DNA of 64,000 nucleotides from Paguma larvata (lineage: Eukaryota; Chordata; Mammalia; Carnivora; Viverridae). Below are positions 1 to 12,601 of the stretch, piece after piece. The stretch covers positions 71,314,500 through 71,378,499 of the forward strand of contig CM057827.1 of the NCBI GenBank assembly GCA_030068075.1, given 5' to 3'. The translations under genes were made by a program, and so were the position numbers. Each line of letters begins with the position of its first letter. The stretch's first letter is position 1. The notes beneath the pieces were generated by a model. The model ran no database searches. It was not told the DNA's origin and worked only from the letters and a program-made list of their open reading frames with translations.

Positions 1-118
1 ACAGCTCAGAGCCTGGACCCTGCTTCATATTCTGTCTCCCTCTCTCTCTGCTCCTCCCCGCTCATGCTCTGTCTCTCAAAAATTAAATAAACATTAAAAA
101 AATTAAAAAAAAAAAGAA
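1..118 (+). mobile_element. CAN SINE, 3' part, cut by window edge
   Basis: CAGCTCAGAGCCTGGACCC, CT-rich middle, then TAAATAAACATTAAAAAA tail: the feline-type SINE body and A-rich tail. Confidence 0.9.
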
Positions 119-3100
119 ATAAAATACAGTAGTACCTGCTTGCTCCCGGCCCTGGTAACAGTCCGTCAGGAGAAACCACTCTCCTAGTGAAAATATTTCA
201 GGGTTAGCAGGGCTGGACTCCCCATCTTTGCTTGGGTCAGCATGGAAAAAAGTGTCCCCCTATCTGTGTGCATTCGAGTGCCTTTTCATTACCCTGCGTG
301 TCTTCAGTTCTGCCACAAAAGCAAGCATGCCTTGCTCTTTAAAATGTCCGGAGCTCCGGGTCCCATTTGGGGTTTGTGGCAAAAGGTCAGACTCCAGAGC
401 TGTCTGGTGGTAATCGGGTGCTGAATTAATGAGCCCTCAGGGACTGCCAGGGAGACCAGAGAGCTGCCAAGCTGGGCCTGGACTGAGTCTGGCAGCAGAG
501 GCTACACAATGTCCCTTGGCAAGGTGGCCCCCGTGGGCTGCACCACTTCGCGTTGACTGGCAACCTGCCCGACACCCGGGCGGGGCGATGCTGCGAGCCC
601 AGAGGCCCACGTCCCTACATCAGTCTTCTCAACTGCTTTCTCCTGTTATTACCTTGTCAACAGCGGCATCCGAGACACAAAGGACAACTCTGCATGATGA
701 TGCAGTGAATGACTAGTTAGGTGCCTCCTGTTTAATAACCAGAGAAATATTGCTGTGCGGCATCTCTCCATATGCTCTGGCATCTGTGTCTGGCATGTAA
801 GGGACTCATTTTCTTCACATATCTCATTAAAGATGTAAAGCAAAATGGAAGGGCTGCAAGCTTTACACACTCCCCCTCCCCACCCCACCCCACAACGCCT
901 GGAACTCACTTTTCTTACCCTCTGCTGCCATCTAGTGGCCACTTGCCTCTTCTCCGCATTGTTTTCACGGTGGAGCTGAAGTTCGCTGGCGCCGGTGAAC
1001 CAGAAACCCCACAGTGGTGGATCTCCTTAGGTTCCCTGCTGCAGCAGGTCCCCGGTTCCTGACATCCGCCTGGACCACCCTGGCACTGCCTTCTGGAGCC
1101 TGGAGCCTTTTACCTGCTGGAGGGACCATGTCTGGATTTTTTACAAATCTGGCCATCTTCCAGACTCTAAACGTAAACCTTGAAAATCTGGCCCACTGAA
1201 CATGTCTTGCCAAAAACCGAGGTGAATTCTGCGACTTGGGCAGAGTCCCACACGCCACGCTGAAATTTCTCCTAATATCTTGAGGAATCCCCAGAGGTCG
1301 GGATGGAGAAAGTCACAGTGCAGAAGGGGACTTCCGTGGGTCTTTTCAGCCGCCTGCCGCCCACTTCCACACCAAGTCTTTGTAATCGGACACTCACTCC
1401 AGGACAGATCCCACCCTTTCAACTCGGGGTCCAAGTTTTCCAAGACTGACCTTGCTTGACATGAGCCCCATTGCTCGGGATAGCATCGAAGTGTGTTTTT
1501 AGCCCTGGTTCATCCGCCTGGGTCTTGGGCAGGTGTGCTGGGATGTGCGGACAGCTGTGAACACTCCCCAGGATGGAAGACCCAGTGCGACACACTGCGA
1601 CTCATGAGAGCAGTGAATAAAGTGCAGACAGGGCAGGCGCCAGCTGTGGGGTTTAAGCACGGGCAGCAGGTGCCTGCATATCACTGTGGGCCCCCAACAC
1701 AAGAGGAAGGGCTGGGGACTGAAACACAAAGAGTGATGTTGCTTTTTGTCGTCAAGCCAAGCAGTTAACGTCCTTCTCCTGAAGGCTTGGTGTGCGTTCA
1801 TTAATTTCATCAATTGACTCATTCTTCCATATGTACTCAGCTCTAGAATGTGCAATGAAGTAGACACAAAAAGCAGCATATGACACCATCTCAACCTTTA
1901 AGGATCTCGTTATCTAGAGAAGGAAGGAAGGAAGAAGCACTACAGTTAAAAACAGTGCTGATTAATTCTCTAAACGAGGAAAACATCTCACGTGGGAAGT
2001 AGAGATTCCAAGAAGAGGGGGATCACTAGAGGTTACGACAGGTGGGGAGCACACCATGGAAGCAAGTGATTCAAGCCACCCAAGGAATTGCGGGTGACGG
2101 TGACATGCTGTCTTGGATGTGTGTCCTCCTAGGTTCCTGTAGCCTAGGGACTCTGCTCCAGCTGTTGGCCACTCTCCCTGGGGCAGAAGACAAAGAGAGA
2201 CAGAGGGGAATCTCCTGGGCTCCTGTTTATTGATCTATAATAAATTTCTTCCCCTTTTCCATATTGCTGTTCATTCATTGGGTTGACATGTCATTCGTTT
2301 ATTTATTCAAGAAACATATACCGTTCTAGTATGAGGGTTCTAGAAATAAATCTACAAGAAGTTCTGAGTTTCTGCACCAGCTTAAAACTGAACCAGAGCT
2401 TTGCAGAACAGAGACAAGCTAAAATCACTGTTGCTTTTGTCTCCATCTTATGCTGCCTCGTTTAAGTACCTGTTGGTTTTTTATTGCTTTTTAGATATCT
2501 GCACATGTGGTCCACCTCCTTTCCCTGCTCCCCCAGAACCACCTCCAGACAGAGATGCAGCCCCAACTGTTCCTGCCGCCTGCCCTCACAATCCCATCAT
2601 ACTCTCATCCCTGGGGCTGACTCTGGGGGTGACGGGGCTGGTTCGCAGGGCTTCTGGGTGGCAGGATGGACAGAGAGGACACTTCATTGGCCGTGTGGGA
2701 ACAGAAAGTTTAAAAATAAACATAGAAAGGACCCTTTGATTTAGTCTTGGTTAAAAGTAAAATAGACTTTAGTTTGCAACGGTGTTTGATATGCCTTGCG
2801 AGGGAGAAATCCTATTATGTCAAATTTTCAAAAGTCTGTGTTGCTAAGATAAAGATATTTACATTCCGAGACCACAGAGCTCAGTGAAAAGGGGCTGTTA
2901 AGAGACCAAGCAGTTGGGGGAAAGGTTTTATGTAATTTAAATTTACACAGGTTTGGCCTCTTCTTATGTTTACTGACAAGGAACAAGAAGCTCTGATATC
3001 AACTCTCCAGGAATATAACTTTTACAGCAAAGCATTTGATCACAAAGAGCTCAGAAAAGTATTGTATTGTTCATTTAATCCTCGGAATGTTTATGGAGGA

Positions 3101-3177
3101 TATATAATTTGTTGGATTGAGTTGTTAAATGAACTCACAAAACTCTTAGTACTTTAACTTTCTCTCTCTCCCTCTTG

Positions 3178-3178
<1 letters not shown>
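119..3178. other. Single-copy non-coding sequence
   Basis: No gene recognised. Fairly GC-rich at first, with the CTCF motif at 925-938 and a short GGAA run near 1920. 2285-2370 resembles the common mammalian TTTATTTATTCAAGAAACAT repeat motif. Open frames are under 135 codons with no recognisable domain. Confidence 0.5.
925..938 (-). promoter_or_regulatory. CTCF-binding motif, full match
   Basis: Minus strand reads CCACTAGATGGCAG, matching the core consensus CCASYAGRKGGCRS at all 14 positions, with a favourable TGG preceding it. Occupancy cannot be judged from sequence. It lies about 21.7 kb 3' of V copy 1 in locus orientation. Confidence 0.75.

Positions 3179-3219
<41 letters not shown>
3179..3219. 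repeat. (TG)n microsatellite
   Basis: About twenty pure TG units after a CT-rich stretch. Confidence 0.95.
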
Positions 3220-3221
<2 letters not shown>

Positions 3222-3804
3222 TTTCTTTAGTCAGAAAACTCTAGACATCCTTCTCTATCCCTCTCACCTCTCCTGCGGCCTTGGTTTTTTTTAGCAGACC
3301 ACACAAATTGAGAGGCTGTACTGGTCATATCCTGGAGCCCAATTTCTCTACTACCCAGTTGTGTGGTTGGGGGTTTGTATTCTGGAGACAGAGACCACCG
3401 GGAGAGGGTGGGGAGCAGATAATTCATGCATCTCTGCAGGCGTAGAGCACAGCGGCTTTTTGGCTTCCCTGTGTCCTGGAGGTGGGCTGAGTTTCCTTGG
3501 TAGTATCCACGACAGCCTGTGCGAACAAACGGCCCTCCAGATTCCATGAGTTCCTGGTCCTGGAACCAAAGTAAAATCAATGATTAGAGTCTCTGGGCCT
3601 CAGTTCTCTCCTTTTTCATTTTTGAACATTTCACAAATAAGAAGAATAGTGCTTTCCAATTTCATGGAGTTGTATTGTGTCACCTAAAGCCTGATGTGGA
3701 TTAGTCGGAACCACAACACCTGGGCTTGCCACCTCCCTTTATCCCCCATCATATCTTCTCTGGGATTGTGTGAGTTTAATGGTAAACTCACGAGATGAGG
3801 GAAT

Positions 3805-3998
3805 TTAATTGTCGCTGAGTGCCTACTGTGCGCCTTCAACTCTACTACAACGCCGACTCATTTAACTCTTACAACCAAATGAGGTTTGTGTTCTATTCCC
3901 ATTTCATGAGCGAGGGGACCCTGGGCCATTCAATGACTTCCTGGAAGTCTTAGAGCTAATAAGGGACACAACTTGAATCTAGGTCTACAGCCCTGGCA
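3805..3998 (+). mobile_element. MIR element
   Basis: Ancient tRNA-derived MIR in plus orientation. TGAGTGCCTACTGTGCGCC, then CTCATTTAACTCTTACAACC, then CCCATTTCATGAG follow the MIR core and 3' order. Confidence 0.85.
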
Positions 3999-4262
3999 AT
4001 TTGTATGAACACATGCAGCAAAGAGGAAAGTGTTGGCCCATTCTCCTCCTCCCTGCTCTGCCCACCACTGTCTGTCAGAGGGAGGAATGGTTTGGAGTGG
4101 AAGATTCCTCAGCTGGGCCCCATGGCCTTGGAGCCCCGCTCTTAGGACCCCAGGACCCAGCTGGGCAGGGCAGGATGCTGGGGACAGCATAGTCACTAAC
4201 ACAGTCCTCTGAGTGTCCTTAGGGCCAGAACCAGCCAGTATTATAGCAGTTCCCCAAGGAGG

Positions 4263-4276
4263 ACAGTAGGGGGCGA
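4263..4276 (+). promoter_or_regulatory. CTCF-like motif, plus orientation
   Basis: ACAGTAGGGGGCGA matches CCASYAGRKGGCRS at 12 of 14 positions. It is oriented toward the V array and convergent with the minus-oriented motifs at 27.5, 37.7 and 53.1 kb. Confidence 0.6.
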
Positions 4277-5494
4277 AGCAGATACCTGGTCTGACTGCGG
4301 CACTCTACTCCTGACTGGCTGGACCTGAGTGAGGAAATCAGTGGCCGAGTGACCTCCACCCAGACCCCTTCTTTTCTTCCTTCTCCCACAAGGGGGCTGG
4401 GTGACCCAGCTCGCTGTGCGCATCTCTCACGGGCTTCTCTGAAGCAGATGTAGGAATCCTCACAATCACAGGGGACTGTGAAGGGTCGGGGACAGCCACC
4501 CCTTTGGAGGAGGGAGACGACAGAGTTGGTTGAGACTCCAAATGCCTCAGTCTCCACCATATCCCAGGGGCTCGACAGCCGGCCTGCCTATTGACAATAG
4601 GTCTGTTTGATTTTAGAGCATATTAGAAGGATTAACGTGAATGTTTGCAAGGTAGGAAGAGGCCACAGAACTCAATCTCCAGAGCCAGGCATCGCCAGGT
4701 AGAACTGGGGCCAGGGCGAAACCACTGAGCACAGAGGTACAGTGGACTTCAGGCTGGAAGGCAGGTTTAAACCTTGTCCAAGGGGCCAAGCCCACCTGTG
4801 GAACATTCTGCTTTCTTTTGGAAGCTGGCTATAATCACTCAGCCTAATTTGATTTTCCTTGTGTAAAAATGTGGGGGCGGAGGGATCACAGAGAGGTTTC
4901 CTCCCAGGCTCTGAAGCTTCCGGAATCACCTCGCTGAGAAATAAAATTAGTCACTTAGCCAGCACACCTAGGTTCCTTTGCGGTGGTGGTGTTTGTGATT
5001 TGGTTTTGGAGGGAGCTATCTCTTGTGATGTCTGTTTAATATCATGGTATCACAAGCATGTTATAGGTGATTTAGCCCCTGTTTCTGTGTGGTTCTCTAT
5101 TCGGCATCATCTTCTGTTCGTTAAATGGCATGAAACCCTGCCTTCTTGAAATTTCTAGTCTGAGTCAATGGGATGTTTCTCATACGCAAGTCAAACAGAC
5201 ATACAGACCAGTGCGAAAGCATGAAAAGGTTATCCCTTCCTACCCAGGAAGTAATAACTCTACCATCGACATCGTGAACAAGCACCTTTGGACAGGCGAG
5301 CGAGAAATTAAGCACAGGACTGACATGCCTATCCCAATTCGGAGCCAGCAACGGCTCAGGAGAGGCCTGCCGAGGGTCTTGGCAGGCACCACCAGCCGAC
5401 TCCTATCCCTAATGGGCGTGAACGGAGGAAAAACATGGAGAGATTCTTTAGTAGGGATTAACTGAGCAGAAATTTTATGATGTGTTTTCTTTTC

Positions 5495-5625
5495 CATATC
5501 CCAGATGTATAGATCAGGAAATGGGGGCTCACATTGCATAGGTAGCTTGATTAAAGTCACACACCTTCGAAGCAGTAGAGACAGTCAAAGCCAGATCTTT
5601 CTGCCGTCTCTATCACACACCCTTC
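5495..5625 (+). mobile_element. MIR fragment
   Basis: CCCAGATGTATAGATCAGG, then GATTAAAGTCACACACC and the AGTAGAGACAGTCAAAGCC block match the 3' half of MIR. Confidence 0.65.
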
Positions 5626-8122
5626 TTGCACCGAATTGCAAACGGTACAATTCCGCGGGGAATCTGCACTAATGTTCTGCCTCCGACATGGGCAGCGGGG
5701 GAAGCAGCTCTTCTTCTTGCCACTGACCTCAAAGTTTAAACTGCAACTTCATACTAATTCCCATTGATAGAATATCGAGGATCTGTCATGAATTTGTTGG
5801 TCCAAAATGATCTTGTATCTATTACATTTCCGTACCACCTTTTAGTGTTACCACTTTCATAAATTAAATATACATTATAATCAAGCCAGTCCTCATTTAT
5901 TTCTGTGTTGATTTTTAACCCAAACTCCTTAGTCTGACCTTCCAGCAATACTGGGGCGTTAGTAATTGAGAAAGGTTCCAGAAGATGCTTCTGCAAGGAA
6001 CAGATTTGCATTTTAACCTGCACCTTCAATAACTAAACTCCTAAGGGTGAAATCTGTCTAATGGATAGATTTCAGCTGTTACAGTGCGTTGGTGGGGGGA
6101 GGGGGTGGATAGACATCCTTTTAGTGGAGGAATTTTGGCGTGTGTGTCAAATCCTGCCACATAACTAACTTCTAGGCAAGGCCAGTCCAGACCTAAAAGA
6201 AGGAATTCTGGAAAATCTGAAATGCAAATCATGCTCAGGTTTTGATGTTAGAGAAAACATCAAACTGGAACAGCAGTGCTGTCCCTCTGGCCATTTCCTG
6301 AAACTACAGAGAGGCGGCGGAGGTGGGTGGTGTTCACCCTGTGCCGCAGGCCCCGTGGCCGGCTCCACTGTCGGAGCTCGGCGGTGCAGCGAAGAATCAT
6401 CCCTCGGAGGAGAATTCCCTTCTGTGTAAGCAGTTCTTACAGAATTAATCCTGTAAGCCCTTTGCTGGGCTTTGCCAGATTGTTCTCTGGTATACAGTTC
6501 AGAAGGAGCCAGAGGCGTCAGATGGAACATGATATCCCAGCAGAGATGAAGAGCCCCCAGTACATGAAGGTGACCCTGAGCACTTCCCTCAGACCCCGTC
6601 ACTAAGCGTGCTCCTGGCTCTCTGTTAAGTCAGAGCTGATCCAGGAGGTGAGAGCTCACCCCCCTCTACTGAAAGGGAATGTGTCTCCGGGCGGATTCTA
6701 AGCAAACCCGTGACATATCCCGCTGGAAATGAAGAGGGGGATATCATAAATTCGCATGGGGGCTGTTCCTGTGTTGGGTTACTCATCACAATTAGAGAGT
6801 ACTTTGCTCAGAAAATGCAGCCTTCAGGGGGCCTGGACTTTTGAGGAAGTTGAAGCATGGAGGAGATATTTGCTGTTGTTGTTTGCCCTCCCTGCTATCA
6901 GTCCCCATGTTCTATGTTGGTTATGTGTTTGCAGAATGAGTTAGTTGGGGACCTTTGGAAGCTGTCAGCATCGCTAGGATGAAGAAAGGCTGGCATGTTA
7001 GAAGTCACTAACTGCTCTCTCTCTGGAGGTCAGATGCAAGAACAAATTCCTCCAATGTCCTAAGCTCGTGTTTTCAAATTTATTTCCATCTGAAATCCAC
7101 TTTGGCTAGGCAAATACCCATGGGCCTCTACCTCTCCACCTCTTCCTTGGTAATGTAAAAGGAGCTTGTTGGAATGAATGAAGAGAATGGTACTGCTCTG
7201 GCTCAAATGCTAATGAGCACTTTCACTTTGTCATAATGTAAATATTAAAGTTTTAAGAGACAGCCCTGGGACCAACTAATTATTTTAAAGTGCTTGCAGA
7301 ATGTCCACGTTGAGGAGCTATGTCCTCATTTAGTGTGGAGACTCCTGGATTCCCTAAACTTGGTCTCCGCGGGCCTCCGGGGGCCAACCAGAAGGAGGTT
7401 CCTCATTGACCCATTAGGTGTTAGAGCTAGAATATGTGGCCTTTGAGTCCCTTCCCTCGTCTTATGGATGGGAAACAGATCGCAGAGTGCCAAGATCTCC
7501 TGATTCGCTTGGGAGCCTCATGGTTAGAATGCCAGGTGGTGGGGTGGGGGGGGGGAGAGTGGTGGCTTTTCTCTCTCCCTCTTGCTGGGGAAAGGACAGT
7601 GATTCCTTGACTGTCCACACAGGAGGTATTTTGGGCTGTTTGTTTTTTTGTCTCGTTTTTGTGCTTTTTGTTTGTTTGTTTTACAGTTTTTAGGGTGATT
7701 TTGTTTCCCGAAGAGCATCTTTGTACCTTTTCTTGTCTTCCTGCTTTTAGGGAGAATAAAGTGTTTATCTATCAGTAGATTTGTTCTGGGGGAGATTTGC
7801 TTATAGAGACGTCTGCACGTACCCCATTCAGTTCTGAAATAACAGGTAAAGCAGTTCTTCTCTTTTACAGGTTGTTTTTTAGGGGGCGGGAACTCCAGGG
7901 GGATGTTTATGGCTCTACGTTTTGCTCCTCTTTCACCCTCCTCAGTCCAGGCCTCATGACCTAGCAGGGTGCTGGGTGCAAACTGGTGTTCGGAATGACT
8001 GCGTCGCATTGCATGTTTTGAGGAGAGTGATCAAACACGATTCTGTGGTCAATTTAGATTGCTCCCTCTATCCTCAGTGTTAGGGATCCTCTCCTTCCTG
8101 GCCCTTTGTGTTGAAACAAAGT
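5626..8122. other. Single-copy non-coding sequence with unassigned open frames
   Basis: Contains a 91-codon minus frame (5754-6029) and a 145-codon minus frame (6165-6602), with no domain I recognise and no splice structure that links them. Remainder shows no identifiable gene or repeat except T-rich runs near 7.65 kb. Confidence 0.4.
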
Positions 8123-8136
8123 GTTGTTTTACTTTT

Positions 8137-8359
8137 TTTTTTTTTAACGTTTTTATTTTTATTTATTTATTTATTTTTTGAGAGAGAGAGGGAGAGGGAG
8201 GAAGGGGCAGAGATAGAGGGAGACACAGAACCTGAAGCAGGCTCCAGGCTCTGAGCTATCAGCACAGAGCCCAACACCAGGCTCGCTCACAAATGGCCAG
8301 ATCATGACCTGAGCTTAAGTCAGATGTTTAACCAACTGAGCCACCCAGGGGCCCCGAGC
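8137..8359 (-). mobile_element. CAN SINE
   Basis: Full-length element in minus orientation. Target-site duplication GTTGTTTTACTTTT (8123-8136) and GTTGTCTTACTTTT (8360-8373). Confidence 0.92.
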
Positions 8360-9166
8360 GTTGTCTTACTTTTGGAAAAAAATTTAAAAAAAAGGTTCAA
8401 CAAATAGATGATGTGTGTAATTTGTATTGTTTAACCAAAATAATAGACAGCTTTAGTTGAAGTTTGAACTAGTTAAATTCAGGGGGGAAAATAAGGCAGT
8501 TCTAACTTACCTTGTAGGCAGTTGACTCTAGAACTCCTCACTCCAGGGATGGGGCATGTTAATCTGTGTTCTAGTGAGATCTGGACAAATTTATTTGTTA
8601 GACCACCCAGTTTAAGGGAAACTAGGAATATCTTAAAAGCGTGCAATCTAGTATTTAAAAGGTGCTTGTATTAGATCATTTTTCTCATTATATGAAGAAA
8701 AAATTGTGAATTACATATCATTTTAAAGAAGAGAAGAACATTACGCATGATTCTACTACCCAGAGATAATTACTATATCATTTTGCTATATTTCTTTTTA
8801 GTCTTTAGTCTTAAGTATATTTTCTTACATTGCTGAAGCCTTATTATATATTCAGTTTTCTGTTTTCCATTTATATTATAGCAAGATATTTAGGTTATTT
8901 CTAATTCTAGGAAGTATGAATAACCTTTAATGGGCCTCTTTGTTTATTAAAAAAATCTGCTCAGATGATTATTTTAAAGACAGATTGTAATTATTGGGCC
9001 AAGAGGGATGATCACTTAAAAATGTTACATTATATATATTAGCTATCTATGTTATATTGTATCAGTTTGTAATCGTAGCAAATCGTAGCAGTTTGTAAGT
9101 GCCCTTAATGTGCCCAATATCACAAGCACTGAGGTGCAATTGTTAAAAAAAAATCCGTATTACTTG

Positions 9167-9280
9167 GGCCCTGTGTTGGGCTCTGCTCTGACAGCATGGA
9201 GCCTGCTTGGGATTCTCTCTCTCCCTCTCTCTTTGCCCTCTCCTGCTCTCTCCCTCCCTCTAAATAAATAAACTTTAAAG
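9167..9280 (+). mobile_element. 5'-truncated CAN SINE
   Basis: Lacks the tRNA head and promoter boxes. Begins near the GTGTTGGGCTCTG region. Flanked by AATCCGTATTACTTG (9152-9166) and AATCCATATTATTTG (9281-9295), so truncation happened at insertion. Confidence 0.85.
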
Positions 9281-9456
9281 AATCCATATTATTTGATATG
9301 AATGATGGTAGTCATTTGCATTTTAAAATTTTAAGTGTATTTGACTTTTCAAATATTTATTAGCAATTATATATAATTTTTGTAGCTAATTTTCCCTCAT
9401 ATATTTATCAGGCTAGTGTTTTCCTTATCCATTTATAGGAACTTTTTATATATTGA

Positions 9457-9687
9457 ACATATTTTTTTAATTTTATTTATTTATTTTGAGAGAGAGGAGA
9501 GAGAGCGAGAGCACAAGCAGGGGAAAGGCAGAGAGAGAGAGAGAGAGGGAGAGAGAGAATTCCAAGCAGGCTCTGCACTGTCAACCGAGAGTACACCACC
9601 CTGTCAAACTCATGAACCATGAGATGATGACCTGAGTCAAAATCAAGAGTCCAACACTTAACTGACTGAGCCACACAGGTGCCCCTA
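9457..9687 (-). mobile_element. CAN SINE
   Basis: Minus-oriented element with GA-rich middle and head TGACTGAGCCACACAGGTGC. Open frames on both strands here are repeat-derived. Confidence 0.92.
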
Positions 9688-10616
9688 TATTAATTAAACT
9701 TATTAACATGTGACTGCTATACAACTCACAGACTTTTAAAAAACTAATTTATTATATTTTAATTAAAACATTTTGGGACATTTAGAAATCTTTTGACTTT
9801 ATGAACACATATTTATATATTTATATATATCCTAATAATTTTGTTAACTGCTTTCACACTAGAATTTCCTTTTCTATCCTTTTTCAGAGGGAGGGGACAA
9901 AATGTGGATGGAGGAAGAATAGCCTAGGTTGGGAGGAAGACTTGGTTGGGACTTGGATTAGAGATTGATTGTATTAGCAGACCTCATAGCCAGGTGTCTC
10001 CTCACAGCTAAATACTCAGGAACTTCTTCTAGGTATGATGTATGGTACCATTCTTCTCGGTGTGATAAGGCTTCTCCCAGGATTGGGAAGGTAGAGAGAC
10101 CATAGGCTGATAGTGAGAAACTGTGAGAGTTTGCCTAATTAAATTAATGTATGAAGAGAGAAGACACAACACCTCCCACTTCTGCCAGAAAGATGATTGA
10201 GGTTCCAACTTGGCTCTAGCATTATATGTCTAAGGAAATAATAATTCGCAGGAAGACAATCGTCTGCATTGTCCAGAGGAAAGAGGTGTTAAACCTGTGA
10301 ATGCATGTGGAATCCAGCTGCCAGAGAGATGTTTTTGTTGGGAGGTAGGTTCTTCATGGTGGTTTGTTAGAGCTTGGGTTAAGATAACATCCCCTCTTCC
10401 AAGCCATTACACTTCCCGTTCCCAGCAAGTAAATTTATTATCAATAATTTGGTTTCCAAGGTTTCACAATAAGCAAGAGAAGCAGTGCCTTGCACAGGGA
10501 CTAAAAGTGCAAAATCATAGGCATTTGGGTTTAAGTCTGAATCTTGTCCCAATATTTAAGTTTTCCACTGGTGAGATAATCACCTCTGGGTTTACTAAGA
10601 ACATTCACTTTCTTTT

Positions 10617-10837
10617 CTTTTTTTCTTTTTTGTGTTTATTGATTTTTGAGAGGGGGCGAGGGGCAGAGGGGAAGGGGCAGAGACAGAGAGCCAGGGGGCA
10701 GAAGATCTGAAGCAGGGCTCTGTGCTGACAGCAGAGAGCCCCATGTGGGGCTTGAACCCACCAACTGCGAGATCATGACCTGAGCTGCTGAGCTAAAGTT
10801 TGACGCTTAGTCAAGTGAGCCCACCCAGGCTCCCCAA
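10617..10837 (-). mobile_element. CAN SINE
   Basis: Minus-oriented, diverged head (GTGAGCCCACCCAGG). Confidence 0.9.
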
Positions 10838-10973
10838 TTTTCCTCATCAACAGACTGAACACCAATAACTCAATGGCTCTACCGCCACAGGAAGTTCCTC
10901 TAGCCATTAGCAAACCTTATCACTCCCGCAAAGCCATTTGGAGAACAAATGTTTTTTGTCTTTTGTTTTTTTA

Positions 10974-12601
10974 TTTATTTTTATTTTTTTATTTTTATTT
11001 TTTTTTAATTTATAATAGTTTATTTTCAAATTGGTTTACATAAAACACCCAGTGTTCATCCCAACCTGCGCCCTTTTTAATGCCCATCACCCCCTCTCCC
11101 CCCCCCCCATCCCCCTCACCCTCAGTTTGTTCTTAGTCTTTGAGAGTCTCTTATGTTTTATCTCCCTTCCTCTCTGTGTCTTTTTTTCCTTTCCCCTCTT
11201 CCCCTCCCCCGGGTTTTTGCTTAGTCTCACAAAGTCCACCTATTCGTGGAAACATATGGTATCTGTCTTTTTCTGACTGACTTATTTCACTTAACATAAT
11301 ACCCTCCAGTTCCATCCATCTGGCTACACATGGCCAGATTTCATTTTTTCTCATTGCCACATAGTAGTCCATTGTATATATGTACCACATCTTCTTTATC
11401 CACTCGTCAGTTGATGGGCACTTGGTTTCTTTCCATGATTTGGCTATTGTCGAAAGTGCTGCTATGAACATTGGGGTACACGTGTTCCTATGCATCAGCA
11501 TTCCTGTGTCTCTTGGGTAGATTCCTAGCAGTGCTATTGCTGGGTCATAGGGTAGCTCTATTTTCATTTTTTTGAGGAACCTCCACACCGTTTTCCAGAG
11601 TGGCTGCACCAGTTTGCATTCCCACCAACAGTGTAGGAGGGTGCCTACTTCTCCACATCCTCGCCAGCATCTATAGTTTCCTGATTTGTTTATTTTAGCC
11701 ACTCTGACTGGTGTGAGGTGGTATCGTAGTGTTGTTTTGATTTGTATTTCCCTGATGATGAGTGACATTAAGCATCGTTTCATGTGTCTATTGGCCATCT
11801 GAATGTCCTCTTTGGAGAAGTGTCTATCCATATCTTCCGCCCATTTCTTCACTGGGTTGTTTGTTTTTCGGGTGTGGAGTTTGGTAAGTTCTTAATAGAT
11901 TTTAGATATTAGTCCTTTATCCGATATGTCATTTGCGATGATCTTTTCCCATTCCGTTGGTTGCCTATTCGTTTTGTTGGTTGTTTCTTTTGCTGTGCAG
12001 AAGCTTTTTATCTTGATGAAGTCCCAATAGTTCATCTTTGCTTTTAATTCCCTTGCCTTTGGAGACGTGTCAAGTAAGAAATTGGTGCGTCTTAGGTCAA
12101 AGAGGCTTTTTCCTGCTTTCTCCTCTAGGATTTTGACGGTTTCCTGTCTCACATTCAGATCTTTTATCCATTTAGAATTTATTTTTGTGAGTGGTGTAAG
12201 AAAGTGGTCTAGTTTCATTCTTTTGCAAGTTGCTGTCCAATTCTCCCAGCACCATTTATTAAAGAGGCTGTCTTTTTTCCATTGGATACATTTTCCCGCT
12301 TTGTCAAAGATTAGTTGGCCATATACTTGTGGGTCCATTTCTGAGTTTTCTATTCTATTCCATTGGTCTATGTGTCTGTTTTTGTGCCAATACCATACAG
12401 TCTGATGACTACCGCTTTGTAGTAGAGTTTAAAGTCTGGGACTGTGATGCCTCCTGCCTTGGTTTTATTCTTCAGTATTATTTTGGCTATTTGAGGTCTT
12501 TTGTGGTTCCATACAAATTTTAGGATTGTTTGCTCTAGCTTTGAGAAGAATGCTGGTGCAATTTTGATTGGGATTGCATTGAATGTGTAGATTGCTTTGG
12601 G
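10974..12601 (-). mobile_element. 5'-truncated L1 insertion with perfect target-site duplication
   Basis: LINE-1 3' part in minus orientation. Translation from about 12338 down to 11151 gives the C-terminal part of ORF2 (endonuclease/reverse-transcriptase protein), with the typical Cys-rich end and 3' tail region. The frame is interrupted by one in-frame TAA at 11889-11891 and is otherwise open for about 390 codons. A poly-A tail (poly-T on plus) lies at its left end. A 17-bp perfect target-site duplication, TGTCTTTTGTTTTTTTA, flanks it at 10957-10973 and 12602-12618, and the nick context TTT/AAAA fits L1 endonuclease. The 5' end is truncated, so it cannot move. Confidence 0.93.

Noticed and set aside
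1680..1710. CACTGTG heptamer that might mark a D or J element
   Set aside because: No nonamer at 12 or 23 bp and no FGXG-type J sequence nearby; no TRDD, TRDJ or TRDC feature found by eye.
6165..6602. 145-codon minus-strand frame with proline run
   Set aside because: GC-rich chance frame; overlapping frames on the other strand are similar in length.
7524..8009. 161-codon minus-strand frame
   Set aside because: Runs through low-complexity T-rich and G-rich sequence; no domain.
12067..12523. Plus-strand frames of 64-112 codons
   Set aside because: Antisense readings of L1 ORF2.
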